Shown in pieces: positions 24,023-33,239 of a DNA stretch of 35,722 nt. Made by a program: the position numbers and the translations under genes. The stretch spans positions 1 through 35,722 of the forward strand of contig JAGBZM010000043.1 of the NCBI GenBank assembly GCA_017628235.1, in the 5' to 3' direction. Every line of letters starts with the position of its first letter. The first letter of the stretch is position 1. This DNA is from Lentisphaeria bacterium. GTDB taxonomy: Bacteria > Verrucomicrobiota > Lentisphaeria > Victivallales > Victivallaceae. The notes beneath the pieces were generated by a model. It saw nothing but the letters and a program-made list of their open reading frames with translations. It was not told the origin of the DNA and ran no database searches.

Positions 24023-24844
24023 TCACAGCAAAAATGGCAGTCCGGGAAATTTATAGTTGTCCCGTTCTTCTTCCGAATAAAACACCTTCATCAGAAACAA
24101 CCCGTTGCCGGGAGCTGTTTCCGGAGCTTCGGTACGATCTTTAGCCTCCAGAATCCGCGTCACATCCTCCGGCGTTGCCGCCCCTGCACCGACAGCTTCG
24201 ATCATACCCATCAAACAGCGGATCATCTTGTACAAGAAGCCATTACCGACAAAAGTAACACAGCAGAATTGCCCGATCTCATTCACCTCGATCCGGTAAA
24301 TCGTCCGTACCGCATCTTCTATTTCCCGCCTTTCGACAACAAAACTCGAATAATCATGAGTCCCCACCAGCCTTTCAGCAGCAAGTTTCACTTTTGCCAC
24401 ATCGACTTTCCGCCAGGGATGCCAGGCGTAACGCTCGACAAAAGGAGAATCTTCTCCCAAATTCAGCACATAGGTATACGCCTTGCCGAATGTGTCGTAA
24501 CGGGAATGAAATGTCAACGGCACCTCTTTGATCGTATGGATCTTTATATCCGGCGGCAGACGGCGGTTCAGAGCTTTGAATAATCTTTCGATCGTGATCG
24601 CCGGTTGTTCCGGCACCAGAAAACTTGCCGCAAAATTCTGCGCATGCACCCCCGCATCCGTACGGCTGCTGCCGATCAGATGGATCGGCTGCTTATCATA
24701 CAACTTGGTCAAATGTTCCTGAATGACCTGCTGCACCGCCAGACAATGCGGCTGGATCTGCCAGCCGCTGTAATTGCTGCCGTCAAAAGCGATTTCCATC
24801 AAATACCGCTTTACCGGAATATATGGTGTCGGTTCAATACCCAT
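24023..24844 (-). CDS. truA: tRNA pseudouridine(38-40) synthase TruA
   Basis: A 273-residue enzyme making pseudouridine in the anticodon arm of tRNAs. It opens with the family sequence YLMEIAFDGSNYSGWQIQ, has the catalytic Asp (D63) in GSSRTDAGVHAQNF, and the later motifs FHSRYDTFGKAYTYVL and VGTHDYSSF. Length is normal. Last gene of the long minus-strand run, starting 6 bases after the preceding stop; the ribosome binding site (GAGAGA) is modest, consistent with coupling. Confidence 0.96.
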   Translation of the reverse strand: MGIEPTPYIPVKRYLMEIAFDGSNYSGWQIQPHCLAVQQVIQEHLTKLYDKQPIHLIGSSRTDAGVHAQNFAASFLVPEQPAITIERLFKALNRRLPPDIKIHTIKEVPLTFHSRYDTFGKAYTYVLNLGEDSPFVERYAWHPWRKVDVAKVKLAAERLVGTHDYSSFVVERREIEDAVRTIYRIEVNEIGQFCCVTFVGNGFLYKMIRCLMGMIEAVGAGAATPEDVTRILEAKDRTEAPETAPGNGLFLMKVFYSEEERDNYKFPGLPFLL

Positions 24845-24850
24845 TATCTC

Positions 24851-25231
24851 TCACGCCTTTTTCAGTTTAAGCGAACAAATATTCTCCACAGTTTCCATAA
24901 AACTCACGGTCGGCACTCCGGCAAATTCATCACATTCCTCATGGGTGCCATCGGTACGGAAATACATATCTTCCGCCCCCTCAAACATCTCCACCCGGCG
25001 GAATTCACCTCCTTTCCCGTCGGCAGATGTGCAAAGCGCATACACCCCCTCATCCGGGAAATTCTGAACCAGATCATCTTTGGAAATAATATCCATCACC
25101 GCTTCTCCGGCATCAGCGAAGTAGACCTGAATACGTTCCGCCACCCCGTCGGCAATGTCTGCCCCGGAGATTATCACTGAACCGTTTTCCAACAACTCTT
25201 TCGCCTTTTCCGGCAACTGACTCTTTTTCAT
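24851..25231 (-). CDS. Unrecognised 126-residue protein between hemW and truA
   Basis: I do not recognise this protein. It is soluble and acidic in the middle (GADIADGVAERIQVYFADAGEAVMDIISKDDLVQNFPDEGVYALCTSADG), then has an EFRRVEMFEGAEDMYFRTDGTHEE stretch that resembles an alternating beta segment, and a basic end (SLKLKKA). No cysteine pairs, signal peptide or membrane segment are seen. GAGGATG lies upstream of the ATG. It is 12 bases after hemW and 6 before truA, so it belongs to the same transcript. A small beta-rich domain is my guess from the pattern only. Confidence 0.75.
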   Translation of the reverse strand: MKKSQLPEKAKELLENGSVIISGADIADGVAERIQVYFADAGEAVMDIISKDDLVQNFPDEGVYALCTSADGKGGEFRRVEMFEGAEDMYFRTDGTHEECDEFAGVPTVSFMETVENICSLKLKKA

Positions 25232-25243
25232 TTTTTCACATCC

Positions 25244-26317
25244 TCATAATAATTCTGCGGCTATTTCGTTCCAGAACAACAATCCGTCCGCAGATAATTT
25301 AATCCCGGAAGCGGAAATTTGCAAGCAGCCGGGATAAGTTGAAGCCGCTTTTGCCGCAATTATCTGCCGCTTCTCCCAATCATCCGCCCCCGGCACCATC
25401 TGCCATAAATCCGGTGTCCAGCCGTCAATTGTCCGTAAATTCACCGCAAATATTTCATTCAATCTTGCTTCAGCCGGAATGTGATCGCAACTGCACGCTT
25501 CACCCTTGAGCCACCCGGTCACCGATTCGATCTCCGTGTGCCGGTCAACTCCGTCAAAATCAGCCGCGCCGGGACCGTAACCGCGCAAAATACCGCCGCG
25601 CCAGACATTCATATTGTGACGGCAGCGGGCATTATCCCGGGCATAATTGGATATCTCATAACGTTTTATGCCATATTGCGACAGAATTTTTTCTGCCGCA
25701 TGATACATTTTCACTTCCCTTTCATCGTCGACTTCAAATGTCTGTCCCAGAATCGCGCTCCTTTCCGGAGTCAGTGAATAACAGGAAATGTGATCCGCCC
25801 CGGTTTCAGCGGCACTGTGCAGATCCCTCTCCCAGTCTGACCGGCTCTCATCCGGTAAAGAGTAGATCAAATCACAATTCCAGTGCAAAAAATCAGCTTC
25901 CCGGATCAGCCGGATCGCTTTTTCCAATGCCTCGTCACTGCACTTCCGGCCGATCCGCCGCCGCAATTGCCCATCGAAACTCTGGATCCCCAGACTGATC
26001 CGGTTGAAAAATCCCCGCAGCAAACCGACTTTCTCTTCGGTCAATGATTCCGGATTGGCCTCAATGGATAATTCCGCATCTGCTTCAAAGGTAAATTTTT
26101 CCCGCAGAATGCCGATAAAACGCTCCAACTGCCGGACATTCAGATAAGTCGGGGTCCCGCCGCCGATATACAACGTGGACACCCTTTCCGGAATGACCGT
26201 CTTTTCCAGATGATCCAAATAGGCTTCGATCAACGTCCCTGCCGGAACCGCTTCGGAATAAAAAGCACAGTAGCCGCATTTGGATGCACAAAACGGCACA
26301 TGGATATAGCAATTCAC
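25244..26317 (-). CDS. hemW: HemW-type radical SAM protein (coproporphyrinogen oxidase-like, haem chaperone family)
   Basis: 357 residues. The radical SAM cluster site is HVPFCASKCGYCAFYS with cysteines at 10, 14 and 17. The residue two after the last Cys is Phe, as in HemW, where HemN has a fourth Cys. The LYIGGGTPTYL glycine motif, SIEANPESLT and RISLGIQSFDGQLRRRIGR follow as in the family. HemW binds haem and is not a true coproporphyrinogen dehydrogenase; many databases still call it that. The start is GTG 26317, which overlaps the stop of the M20 gene as GTGA. Length is slightly short for the family but complete. Confidence 0.92.
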   Translation of the reverse strand: MNCYIHVPFCASKCGYCAFYSEAVPAGTLIEAYLDHLEKTVIPERVSTLYIGGGTPTYLNVRQLERFIGILREKFTFEADAELSIEANPESLTEEKVGLLRGFFNRISLGIQSFDGQLRRRIGRKCSDEALEKAIRLIREADFLHWNCDLIYSLPDESRSDWERDLHSAAETGADHISCYSLTPERSAILGQTFEVDDEREVKMYHAAEKILSQYGIKRYEISNYARDNARCRHNMNVWRGGILRGYGPGAADFDGVDRHTEIESVTGWLKGEACSCDHIPAEARLNEIFAVNLRTIDGWTPDLWQMVPGADDWEKRQIIAAKAASTYPGCLQISASGIKLSADGLLFWNEIAAELL

Positions 26318-27468
26318 TCTTGACTTCCCAATGCCGTCAATGCAACCGAAGTCATATATCTGATCCCGGCATCGACAACTTCCGGCGGCGGCAGAAACTT
26401 CACATTATGCAGCGGCGGCTGATCCTCGCCGGCCCCCAACCGGATGAATACACCGTCCCGGCTGCTGAGCATAAAACAGGAGAAATCTTCGGAACTCATT
26501 GCCGATTCACTCAAATTATGCACCGGCAATCCGGCAGCTTCCGCAGCCTGACACGCTATTTTTACCCCACTGTCCGTATTTATTACCGCCGGATAATCAC
26601 CGCTGAAGCGGATATCGCATCTGACCCGGTGCAATGCAGCAGCACCCTGACAGATACTCTGCAGGGCATCACGCAATTCACCGGCCGTTTCATTGTCCAG
26701 ACTGCGCAACGTACCACCGAATGTGCAGCTTTCCGGAATAACATTATCCATCTGCCCGCCATTGATGTTGCAAATGCTGATAACCGCCGGTTTCTGTACA
26801 TCGATCCAATTAGTCACCACATACTGCAATTCATTGACCGCTGAAACAGCTGCCAGCACCGGATTACGCGACAAATGCGGCAGACTGCCGTGACCGCCGC
26901 GTCCGGTAAATTCAACTTTAAAGTGAATACACGAACTTGCCATGCATCCGTTTTTCACCCCAACCGTTCCAGCCGGCAGACCGGGTTCGACATGGAGAGC
27001 CGCTGAAAAATCCGGAACCGGTTCCAGCAATGCCCCGGCCGCAATCAGATCCCGCGCCATCGCCTTGCTCTCCTCACCCGGTTGAAAAACCAACCGTATG
27101 CTTCCGGCAAATTCCCCGCGTCTGGCGGCGAGTACTTCAGCAGCACCAAGCAGGATCGCGGTATGCACATCATGACCGCAGGCATGCATCATACCTGGAA
27201 TACCGGAAGCAAATTCCGCACCGGTTTCTTCGGTTACAGCCAGAGCATCTATATCCGCGCGCAGCGTAACATTTTTTCCGGGAGCTTTGCCGTCGATAAA
27301 GGCCACCGTATCGGTTTCAAGAAACGGTTTCAATATCCGGATGCCGGGAATTTTGGCCAATTCCCGCCGGATCACCGCCGCTGTTTTCACCTCTTTCCCG
27401 GCAATTTCCGGTATCCGGTGCAACTCCTCCCGGATGGATATCATCCGCTGGATCAGATCACAATTCAT
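26314..27468 (-). CDS. M20-family amidohydrolase (N-acyl amino acid/hippurate hydrolase type)
   Basis: A 384-residue zinc hydrolase of the M20D type. Metal ligands are visible in LRADIDALAV, MMHACGHDVHTAILLG (Cys and His ligands) and VFQPGEES. The lid domain has GRGGHGSLPH, and the last ligand is expected in the C-terminal LSESAMSSEDFSCFM region. Such enzymes remove acyl groups from amino acids or open N-acyl-diaminopimelate. The exact substrate cannot be assigned. It lies 6 bases after pyrC and overlaps hemW by 4 bases, so it is tightly built into the operon. Confidence 0.9.
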   Translation of the reverse strand: MNCDLIQRMISIREELHRIPEIAGKEVKTAAVIRRELAKIPGIRILKPFLETDTVAFIDGKAPGKNVTLRADIDALAVTEETGAEFASGIPGMMHACGHDVHTAILLGAAEVLAARRGEFAGSIRLVFQPGEESKAMARDLIAAGALLEPVPDFSAALHVEPGLPAGTVGVKNGCMASSCIHFKVEFTGRGGHGSLPHLSRNPVLAAVSAVNELQYVVTNWIDVQKPAVISICNINGGQMDNVIPESCTFGGTLRSLDNETAGELRDALQSICQGAAALHRVRCDIRFSGDYPAVINTDSGVKIACQAAEAAGLPVHNLSESAMSSEDFSCFMLSSRDGVFIRLGAGEDQPPLHNVKFLPPPEVVDAGIRYMTSVALTALGSQE

Positions 27469-27474
27469 AACTTT

Positions 27475-28749
27475 TCAACATCCTTCGCGGAATACGATTT
27501 TTCCGTCAACAACGGTCAAATTGATCTTGCCCCGCACTTTCATGCCGTCAAACGGCGTATTGCGGGATTTGGAACGGAAGGTGTTTTTATCAATGGTATA
27601 CTCCGCTTCCGGATCGAATACCGTAATATCCGCCGGACGGCCGGGAGCAAGGGAGTAATTTTCGATCCCCAGCACCTCCGCCGGACCGGTGGTCATTTTG
27701 GCAATCAACTGCGGAAGCAGAATGATCCCGGACGCAACCAGCTGCGTAAAACAGATCGGCAACGCCGTTTCCAGACCGATGATCCCGAAAGGCGCATGAT
27801 CAAATTCCACCAGCTTGGCCGTCTGGGTATGCGGTGCATGATCGGTCGCGATCACGGTGATCGTACCGTCTGCCACGCCTTCGATCAGAGCCAGACGGTC
27901 ATCTTCAGAACGCAGAGGCGGATTCATTTTATAGTTGGTATCAAACTTTTTGATGCATTCATCATTCAAAGTCAGGTGATGCGGGGTGGCTTCTCCGGTG
28001 ACCGGAATGCCTTTGGCCCGCGCCCGGCGCAGCATATCCACACTCTCGCGGGTACTGACGTGCTGCATGTGAATTTTCCAGTTTATCTGCCGGGCAAAGA
28101 GAATATTACGGGCAATGATCAACTCTTCGGAAGCTCCGGGAATACCATTCATTCCCAAAAGAACCGACCACTTGCCCTCATTCATCACACCGCCGGCAGC
28201 CAGCGTGGTTTCTTCACAATGATCCATGATCGGCAGATTGAAGCTTTTTGCATATTCCACCACATGACGCATCAAACCGTGATCCTGAATACATTTGCCG
28301 TCATCGCTCAATGCCACCACTCCGGCGTTTTTCAATGCTCCGATACCGGCCATCTCCTCGCCTTTGCCGCCTTTGGTCATATTGCCGCACGGCAGCACTT
28401 TGACCACTGCCTGCTCTGCTGCAATGCGCCGCAAATATTCGATCGCACCGGCAGTGTCGGCACTGGGATTGGTATTGGGCATGGCGACAATGGAAGTAAA
28501 TCCGCCGGCAGCAGCAGCGGCACTGCCGCTGGCAATGGTTTCCGCAGTGGTATTTCCGGGTTGACGCAGATGAACATGGACATCGATGAATCCGGGGGAA
28601 AGAACCTTTCCGGCAAGTTCGATGACTTCCGGATCTTTCAGAGCCGACTCCTCCACGATCACGCCGTCGGCAACCGCGATATTTCCGATTTTATCAATAT
28701 TGCGCGCCGGATCGATGATCCGCGCATTTTTCAAAAGCAATTCACTCAT
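27475..28749 (-). CDS. pyrC: Dihydroorotase
   Basis: About 424 residues from ATG 28749 (MSELLLKNARIIDPA). This start overlaps the pyrB stop as ATGA and has GGGGTG 6 bases upstream; a GTG at 28758 is also possible. It closes carbamoyl-aspartate to dihydroorotate in pyrimidine synthesis. Amidohydrolase ligands are HVHLRQPG near residue 60, the substrate motif MPNTNP, DHCEE and ATDHAPH. The size and motif set fit the long (class I, about 430-residue) dihydroorotases found beside pyrB, not the short E. coli form. Confidence 0.95.
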   Translation of the reverse strand: MSELLLKNARIIDPARNIDKIGNIAVADGVIVEESALKDPEVIELAGKVLSPGFIDVHVHLRQPGNTTAETIASGSAAAAAGGFTSIVAMPNTNPSADTAGAIEYLRRIAAEQAVVKVLPCGNMTKGGKGEEMAGIGALKNAGVVALSDDGKCIQDHGLMRHVVEYAKSFNLPIMDHCEETTLAAGGVMNEGKWSVLLGMNGIPGASEELIIARNILFARQINWKIHMQHVSTRESVDMLRRARAKGIPVTGEATPHHLTLNDECIKKFDTNYKMNPPLRSEDDRLALIEGVADGTITVIATDHAPHTQTAKLVEFDHAPFGIIGLETALPICFTQLVASGIILLPQLIAKMTTGPAEVLGIENYSLAPGRPADITVFDPEAEYTIDKNTFRSKSRNTPFDGMKVRGKINLTVVDGKIVFREGC

Positions 28750-29669
28750 TTCCGGCACCCCGCTACTAAAAACAATACTGCCATACGCACGGCAAGTCCA
28801 TTGGTCACCTGTTCCAAAATCACCGAATTTTCACCGTCAGCAACCTCTCCGGCCAACTCCACATCCCGGTTGATCGGCCCCGGATGCATAATCATACAAT
28901 CCGGTTTCATCCACTCCAGTGTAGCGGTTTTCACTCCGAAATGCGAAGCATATTCTCCGATGCCGGGGAAAAAGCCGTTATTCTGTCTTTCATGCTGAAT
29001 ACGCAGCAGATTTATCACATCGGCATTGGCGACGGCATCTTTCAGATTGTGACAGACCCGCACCCCGATCTCCTCAAAGTCCCTGGGAACCAGAGTTGAC
29101 GGACCGGCAACAGTAACATTGGCTCCGAGTTTCAATAATCCCCAGATATTGCTCCGCGCCACCCGGCTGTGCAGGATGTCACCGATAATGGAAACATTCA
29201 ATCCCTTGAAACCGCCCAGTTTCTCCCGGATGGTAAAGAGATCCAGCAATCCCTGCGTGGGATGTTCATGGGCTCCGTCTCCGGCATTGATGACTCCGCA
29301 CTTCAAGCGGTCGGCAATAAAATTCTGCGCTCCGGTGGCACTGTGGCGCATAACCACAAGATCGACCTGCAATGCTTCGATATTTTTCACCGTATCCAGC
29401 AATGTTTCGCCTTTGAGCAAACTGCTGGCCTGCGCCTGCATATTTACGATATCCGCGCTCAACCGCTGTTCGGCAAGTTCAAACGACACCCGGGTACGGG
29501 TACTGGGTTCCACAAAGAAGTTGACCACCGTCATTCCGCGCAGAGCCGGAACCTTTTTTACCCGCCGTTCGGAAACTTTTTTGAACTCGGCCGCAGTATC
29601 GAGGATAAAGGTGATCTCCTCGGCACTCAGGTCATACAGACCGAGCAAGTCTTTTCTTTTCCACTGCAT
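28746..29669 (-). CDS. pyrB: Aspartate carbamoyltransferase, catalytic chain
   Basis: 307 residues. It joins carbamoyl phosphate and aspartate, the first committed step of pyrimidine synthesis. The carbamoyl phosphate site FFVEPSTRTRVSFELAEQRL, the KGETLLDT loop, HPTQGLLDLFTI and MHPGPINRDVE are all intact. No regulatory chain gene (pyrI) is next to it. It starts 14 bases after pyrR with a weak ribosome binding site and overlaps pyrC. Confidence 0.97.
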   Translation of the reverse strand: MQWKRKDLLGLYDLSAEEITFILDTAAEFKKVSERRVKKVPALRGMTVVNFFVEPSTRTRVSFELAEQRLSADIVNMQAQASSLLKGETLLDTVKNIEALQVDLVVMRHSATGAQNFIADRLKCGVINAGDGAHEHPTQGLLDLFTIREKLGGFKGLNVSIIGDILHSRVARSNIWGLLKLGANVTVAGPSTLVPRDFEEIGVRVCHNLKDAVANADVINLLRIQHERQNNGFFPGIGEYASHFGVKTATLEWMKPDCMIMHPGPINRDVELAGEVADGENSVILEQVTNGLAVRMAVLFLVAGCRK

Positions 29670-29683
29670 AATATTTCCCGTTT

Positions 29684-30235
29684 CTATTGTTTATTTTGCC
29701 ATTTGACATCAAAAATTCCGGCCTCCATCCCGGGGACGGCTTCAAAATTCACCAGCACTTTTCTTTCGGCCGGCAAATCCACTTTAAAAGCCGCGAAATC
29801 CGCCCGGATCGGAAATTCCGGTTCGCCGCGATCGACCAGCACCGCCAACCGGATAACCCCGGGACGGCCGTAATCAGTCAGGGCATCCAGAGCCGCCCGG
29901 ATCGTTCTGCCGGTGGACAAAACATCATCGACCAGCACGATCTCTTTTTCATTCACATCAAAAGGGATCACCGTTTCGTGAATTCGCGGCAGCATGCTGC
30001 GGGTACCGATATCATCGCGGTACATGGTAATATCCAGCATCCCCAAGTCGGCATCATACCCCTGATTTTTCAATTCTGCGTGAAGCAATCCGGCCAATTT
30101 CACCCCGAGCTGATGGATACCGACCAGCGCGATTTTCCGGTCGGTCCCGGCGAAGTGCGCGGCGATCCGGCGGCCGAGCAGCCGGACACCATCCATCATC
30201 GCTCCGGCATCAAAAAGCTGTTGACAAGAACTCAT
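29684..30235 (-). CDS. pyrR: PyrR-type pyrimidine regulator / uracil phosphoribosyltransferase
   Basis: 183 residues from ATG 30235 (MSSCQQLFDAG), chosen for GGAGAG upstream; ten further codons are open. The phosphoribosyltransferase motif is VLVDDVLSTGRTIRAAL, and MYRDDIGTR and RIHETVIPFDV match PyrR rather than Upp. In Gram-positive bacteria PyrR binds leader RNA to attenuate pyr transcription and has weak uracil phosphoribosyltransferase activity. Here it heads pyrR-pyrB-pyrC, but I see no attenuator hairpins in the short leader (about 24 bases) or between pyrR and pyrB, so its role may be enzymatic or the target may lie elsewhere. Confidence 0.93.
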   Translation of the reverse strand: MSSCQQLFDAGAMMDGVRLLGRRIAAHFAGTDRKIALVGIHQLGVKLAGLLHAELKNQGYDADLGMLDITMYRDDIGTRSMLPRIHETVIPFDVNEKEIVLVDDVLSTGRTIRAALDALTDYGRPGVIRLAVLVDRGEPEFPIRADFAAFKVDLPAERKVLVNFEAVPGMEAGIFDVKWQNKQ

Positions 30236-30265
30236 ATTACACTCTCCATGATTGTCCGTGACCAT

Positions 30266-30294
30266 AATATATCTTTCAATCCGCCATACTGCAA
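30266..30294 (-). promoter_or_regulatory. Internal promoter for pyrRBC and downstream genes
   Basis: On the minus strand, TTGCAG (30289-30294), a 17-base spacer and TATATT (30266-30271), overlapping the end of the M16 gene. Transcription would start near 30259, about 24 bases before pyrR. Confidence 0.5.
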
Positions 30295-32825
30295 GAGCCG
30301 GCAGAATTTTTCATCTGTTTTTTATTCTGCACCAGCACCTCAACTCCGGATGGAGCTGAAAAATATTTGCGGATACAAAAATTGAATTCCTCCAAAGTCA
30401 ATGCTTCGATCTGCTTTCTGCGTCCGGTCAATTCTCCGGGTTCCCGGCCGTAATAACCATCCATAACCGCCGTACGCAGCAGTGTTTCCGGTGCTTCAAA
30501 ACATCTGTCCAGATCAAAAAGCACTCCTTTTTTCGCAGCTTCAAATTCTCCGGCACTCAACCCCCGGCCGCCGAGCCGGGAGATCTCCCCGTTGAGCAAT
30601 TCCAGTACTTTATTTTCGGCTCCGGGGGCAGTCATCGCATAAAATCCGATAACTCCATCGTGAAACCCGGCGGAAAAGCTCATCCCGACCGAATAACTCA
30701 ATGCATGTTCTTCCCGTACCTTTTTAAACAACTGCGCCGCCAGCCCATTCTCCGCCTGATGCAGTATCTCCAGCAACTCCAACTCTCCGTTTTCCGCACT
30801 GGCGATTCCCGGTATCATCCGCAGGACGACAGTTTGTTCCCGGTCCAGGATCAACTCCGAGTGCTGCAGATTTTCCGGAAAAATCACCCGTTCCGGGCCG
30901 GACAGACATTCACACTTACCGCCGCCGAGATCAAAAAGTTCACTCCACTTTTCCACCTCGCTTCTCCGGCAGTCCCCTCCGAAACCGATCACACAATTGG
31001 CCTGCTTCCGGCAGCGGTGGTAAAAACCGGCAACCTTTTCTCCGGTCAATCCGGCAATATCCTCTGCCCGTCCGTTGCGCGCCCACGCATACGGATGCGT
31101 GCCGTACATCAGACGCGAAGCCTGATCAAAAGCCGCTTTCACCGGAGAATTGGCACGCTCTTTGAGAACTTCCAGATAACGGGCGATCTCTCTTTCAACG
31201 GCCCTGTTTTCGAAGTGCGGTTCACTCAACACCGACGCTATCAGCCTGACTGCCCGGTTCATTTTATTGGCCGGTGCGGAAAATTCTACGGTTATGGAAT
31301 TGGCACCGCCGGAAACCTCCCATTCCACACCGCAAGCATCGAGTTTCTCCAGCAGGCGGTTTTCGCTGTATTTTCCGGCTCCGGAAAACAATGAAGCAGC
31401 GACTATCTGCGATATGCCCCGGGCAGAAGCCGGTTCAAAAAACGCGCCGCCGGGCATCACAATAAAACCATTGCACAACGGCAGTTGATGATCCGGAGCG
31501 AATATGACCGGCACTCCGCGCTGATTATGGAACTTCTCCAGTGCCGTTGTACCGGCCGCAGCGGAGATTCGCACCGGCACACTCTTTCTTTTCTGCTCCA
31601 CCCACACCCAATGCGTGGTATTCAAGTATTGCTCCGCGACTTTTTTCACTTCATCGATCCCGGACAACTGCAGATTTTTCAAATATGAATCCCCTGCATC
31701 CGGAGCATTATCATACAGCATTCCTCCGGCGATCTCCCCGGCGATATTCACCGGGTCGCGCAATTCGCGCAAATGATCAGCGAACTGCTGCCCTTTTTCC
31801 CGTTCCAGATGTTCCGGCGAAATCTTTCCGGCGGCAACCTTTTCCAATTCACCGGCCAATGCACTCTGAAACCGCCCCATTTTCCCCGGAGCTGTTTTGC
31901 CGCAGATCCCGGCGACAGAGACCTTGCCCAGCGTATAACAGAAACTTCTGACACTGACGCCGAGCTGCCGGTCAAAGATCAATTCTTTATTCAAATACGA
32001 AGTATCTCCGGTACCGAGTACTCCGAAAAGCAGTTCCAGAGCAGGCAATTCCGCCGCCCCGAAGCCCGGAGCGCGCACCCCGCAGCAGACTCTTTCCAAC
32101 GGGTCGGGATAGATCAATTGCGCTTTACGCATGGATGCCGGAGGTTCCTCATCCGGAAACAGATCCGGAACCAGATTTCCCCGTTGCCAGTCTCCGAACC
32201 TCTCTGCGGACTCTGCAAAAAATTCTCCGGCAGACAAATCTCCCACCGCCACTACCACACACCGGTGCGGCATGTAACGGTTGCGATGATACTCCACCGC
32301 CATCTCTCTGGTAACTCCGGAAATCATATCCCGGAAACCGATGACCGGATAACGCAAAGGATGTTCCAGAAACATCGTCCGCATGAATTTTTCATGCAGC
32401 TGCCGTTCCGGATTATCCATGCCCCTCTCACACTCACGCAGGATCACCTCTCTCTCTGCAGCGAAACGCTCCTCCGGCAATTCCGGAAACCGTACCATTG
32501 CCGAAAGCATTTCCAGAGCTTTGCGCCAATATTCCCGGGGCAGCTGCATCCGGTAACAGGTCCGGTCATATCCGGTATACGCATTGAGATCACCGCCGAA
32601 TTGATTGACCAGATCGGCGATCGTTCTTTCCGGGAAACCGGCACATCCCTGAAATGCCATATGTTCCAGAAAATGGGATAATCCGCATCCCAGAAATTTT
32701 CCTTCGTGCATGCTCCCGGAAGCGATATGCACCTGTATTTCCACCGGAACTCCCGGACGGTAAAAATAACAGAGCCGGACACCATTATCCAACTCTGTAC
32801 ACTGTGTTCTGCTTAAAATCCCCAT
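30276..32825 (-). CDS. M16-family zinc metallopeptidase (fused two-half insulinase type)
   Basis: 849 residues from ATG 32825 (MGILSRTQCTELDNGVRL), with GAGG 5 bases upstream. The inverted zinc motif H-F-L-E-H lies at residues 51-55 and the third ligand Glu at 131 (AEREVILRE), 76 residues later as in the family. The first half holds the catalytic domain; the second half (from about 430, TTALEKFHNQRGVPVIF) repeats the fold without a zinc site, giving the usual clam-shell. No signal peptide is visible, so it is probably cytoplasmic unless exported otherwise; the substrate is unknown. It starts 7 bases after the Minf_1886 gene. Confidence 0.92.
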   Translation of the reverse strand: MGILSRTQCTELDNGVRLCYFYRPGVPVEIQVHIASGSMHEGKFLGCGLSHFLEHMAFQGCAGFPERTIADLVNQFGGDLNAYTGYDRTCYRMQLPREYWRKALEMLSAMVRFPELPEERFAAEREVILRECERGMDNPERQLHEKFMRTMFLEHPLRYPVIGFRDMISGVTREMAVEYHRNRYMPHRCVVVAVGDLSAGEFFAESAERFGDWQRGNLVPDLFPDEEPPASMRKAQLIYPDPLERVCCGVRAPGFGAAELPALELLFGVLGTGDTSYLNKELIFDRQLGVSVRSFCYTLGKVSVAGICGKTAPGKMGRFQSALAGELEKVAAGKISPEHLEREKGQQFADHLRELRDPVNIAGEIAGGMLYDNAPDAGDSYLKNLQLSGIDEVKKVAEQYLNTTHWVWVEQKRKSVPVRISAAAGTTALEKFHNQRGVPVIFAPDHQLPLCNGFIVMPGGAFFEPASARGISQIVAASLFSGAGKYSENRLLEKLDACGVEWEVSGGANSITVEFSAPANKMNRAVRLIASVLSEPHFENRAVEREIARYLEVLKERANSPVKAAFDQASRLMYGTHPYAWARNGRAEDIAGLTGEKVAGFYHRCRKQANCVIGFGGDCRRSEVEKWSELFDLGGGKCECLSGPERVIFPENLQHSELILDREQTVVLRMIPGIASAENGELELLEILHQAENGLAAQLFKKVREEHALSYSVGMSFSAGFHDGVIGFYAMTAPGAENKVLELLNGEISRLGGRGLSAGEFEAAKKGVLFDLDRCFEAPETLLRTAVMDGYYGREPGELTGRRKQIEALTLEEFNFCIRKYFSAPSGVEVLVQNKKQMKNSAGSCSMAD

Positions 32826-32832
32826 TTCCGCC

Positions 32833-33228
32833 TCAATCAATAAAAGGAAGTTTATCGGATTTGCGGCGGACACACCGGATCACCGGGGCGGCCGGGATCA
32901 ATAACTTCCCGGTCCGGAAGTCATCCGGGGAATCACTCTCGGAAGCGCGGAGCAGCCCGGCTCCGATGAGCAGATAGACCACTTCTCCGGCATCATCCTC
33001 TTTCACCATCCCCCAATGTTTCATCACCTCCGCGGCGACCGCACCGTATTTGGTCACGGCAAATTGCCGGATACCGTCAAGCAATTCGACAGCGGACACA
33101 TGCCGCCGGGATTTCAATTTGGAAACAGTAAAAGCGACCGCTTCGGAAATAAAATAGTACGCCTCCCCCGCAAAACGGGGATCACGGGCCATCAGAAGTG
33201 CAACTTTACGATCAAATTCCGATTCCAT
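32833..33228 (-). CDS. Minf_1886 family protein (Plancto_Ver conserved protein)
   Basis: A 131-residue soluble protein. The pattern matches what I recall of a family restricted largely to the PVC group: FDRKVALLMARDPRFAGEAYYFISEAVAFTV, RRHVSAVELLDGIRQFAVTKYG, VMKHWGM and DAGEVVYLLIGAGLLRASESDSPDDF. The function is unknown. The C-terminal 30 residues (TGKLLIPAAPVIRC-VRRKSDKLPFID) are less typical. It is in the ffh operon, 11 bases after the membrane protein gene and 7 before the M16 peptidase. This gene is the best sequence clue for the PVC assignment of the window. Confidence 0.88.
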   Translation of the reverse strand: MESEFDRKVALLMARDPRFAGEAYYFISEAVAFTVSKLKSRRHVSAVELLDGIRQFAVTKYGAVAAEVMKHWGMVKEDDAGEVVYLLIGAGLLRASESDSPDDFRTGKLLIPAAPVIRCVRRKSDKLPFID

Positions 33229-33239
33229 GTTTCACCGGA

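Noticed and set aside
27082..28998. A 638-codon plus-strand open frame opposite pyrC and the M20 gene
   Set aside because: It is a shadow of well-supported genes on the other strand; the codon bias (few stop-complement codons) keeps the antisense frame open. The translation has no recognisable domain.
29670..29683. PyrR attenuator between pyrR and pyrB
   Set aside because: The gap is 14 bases with no hairpin.
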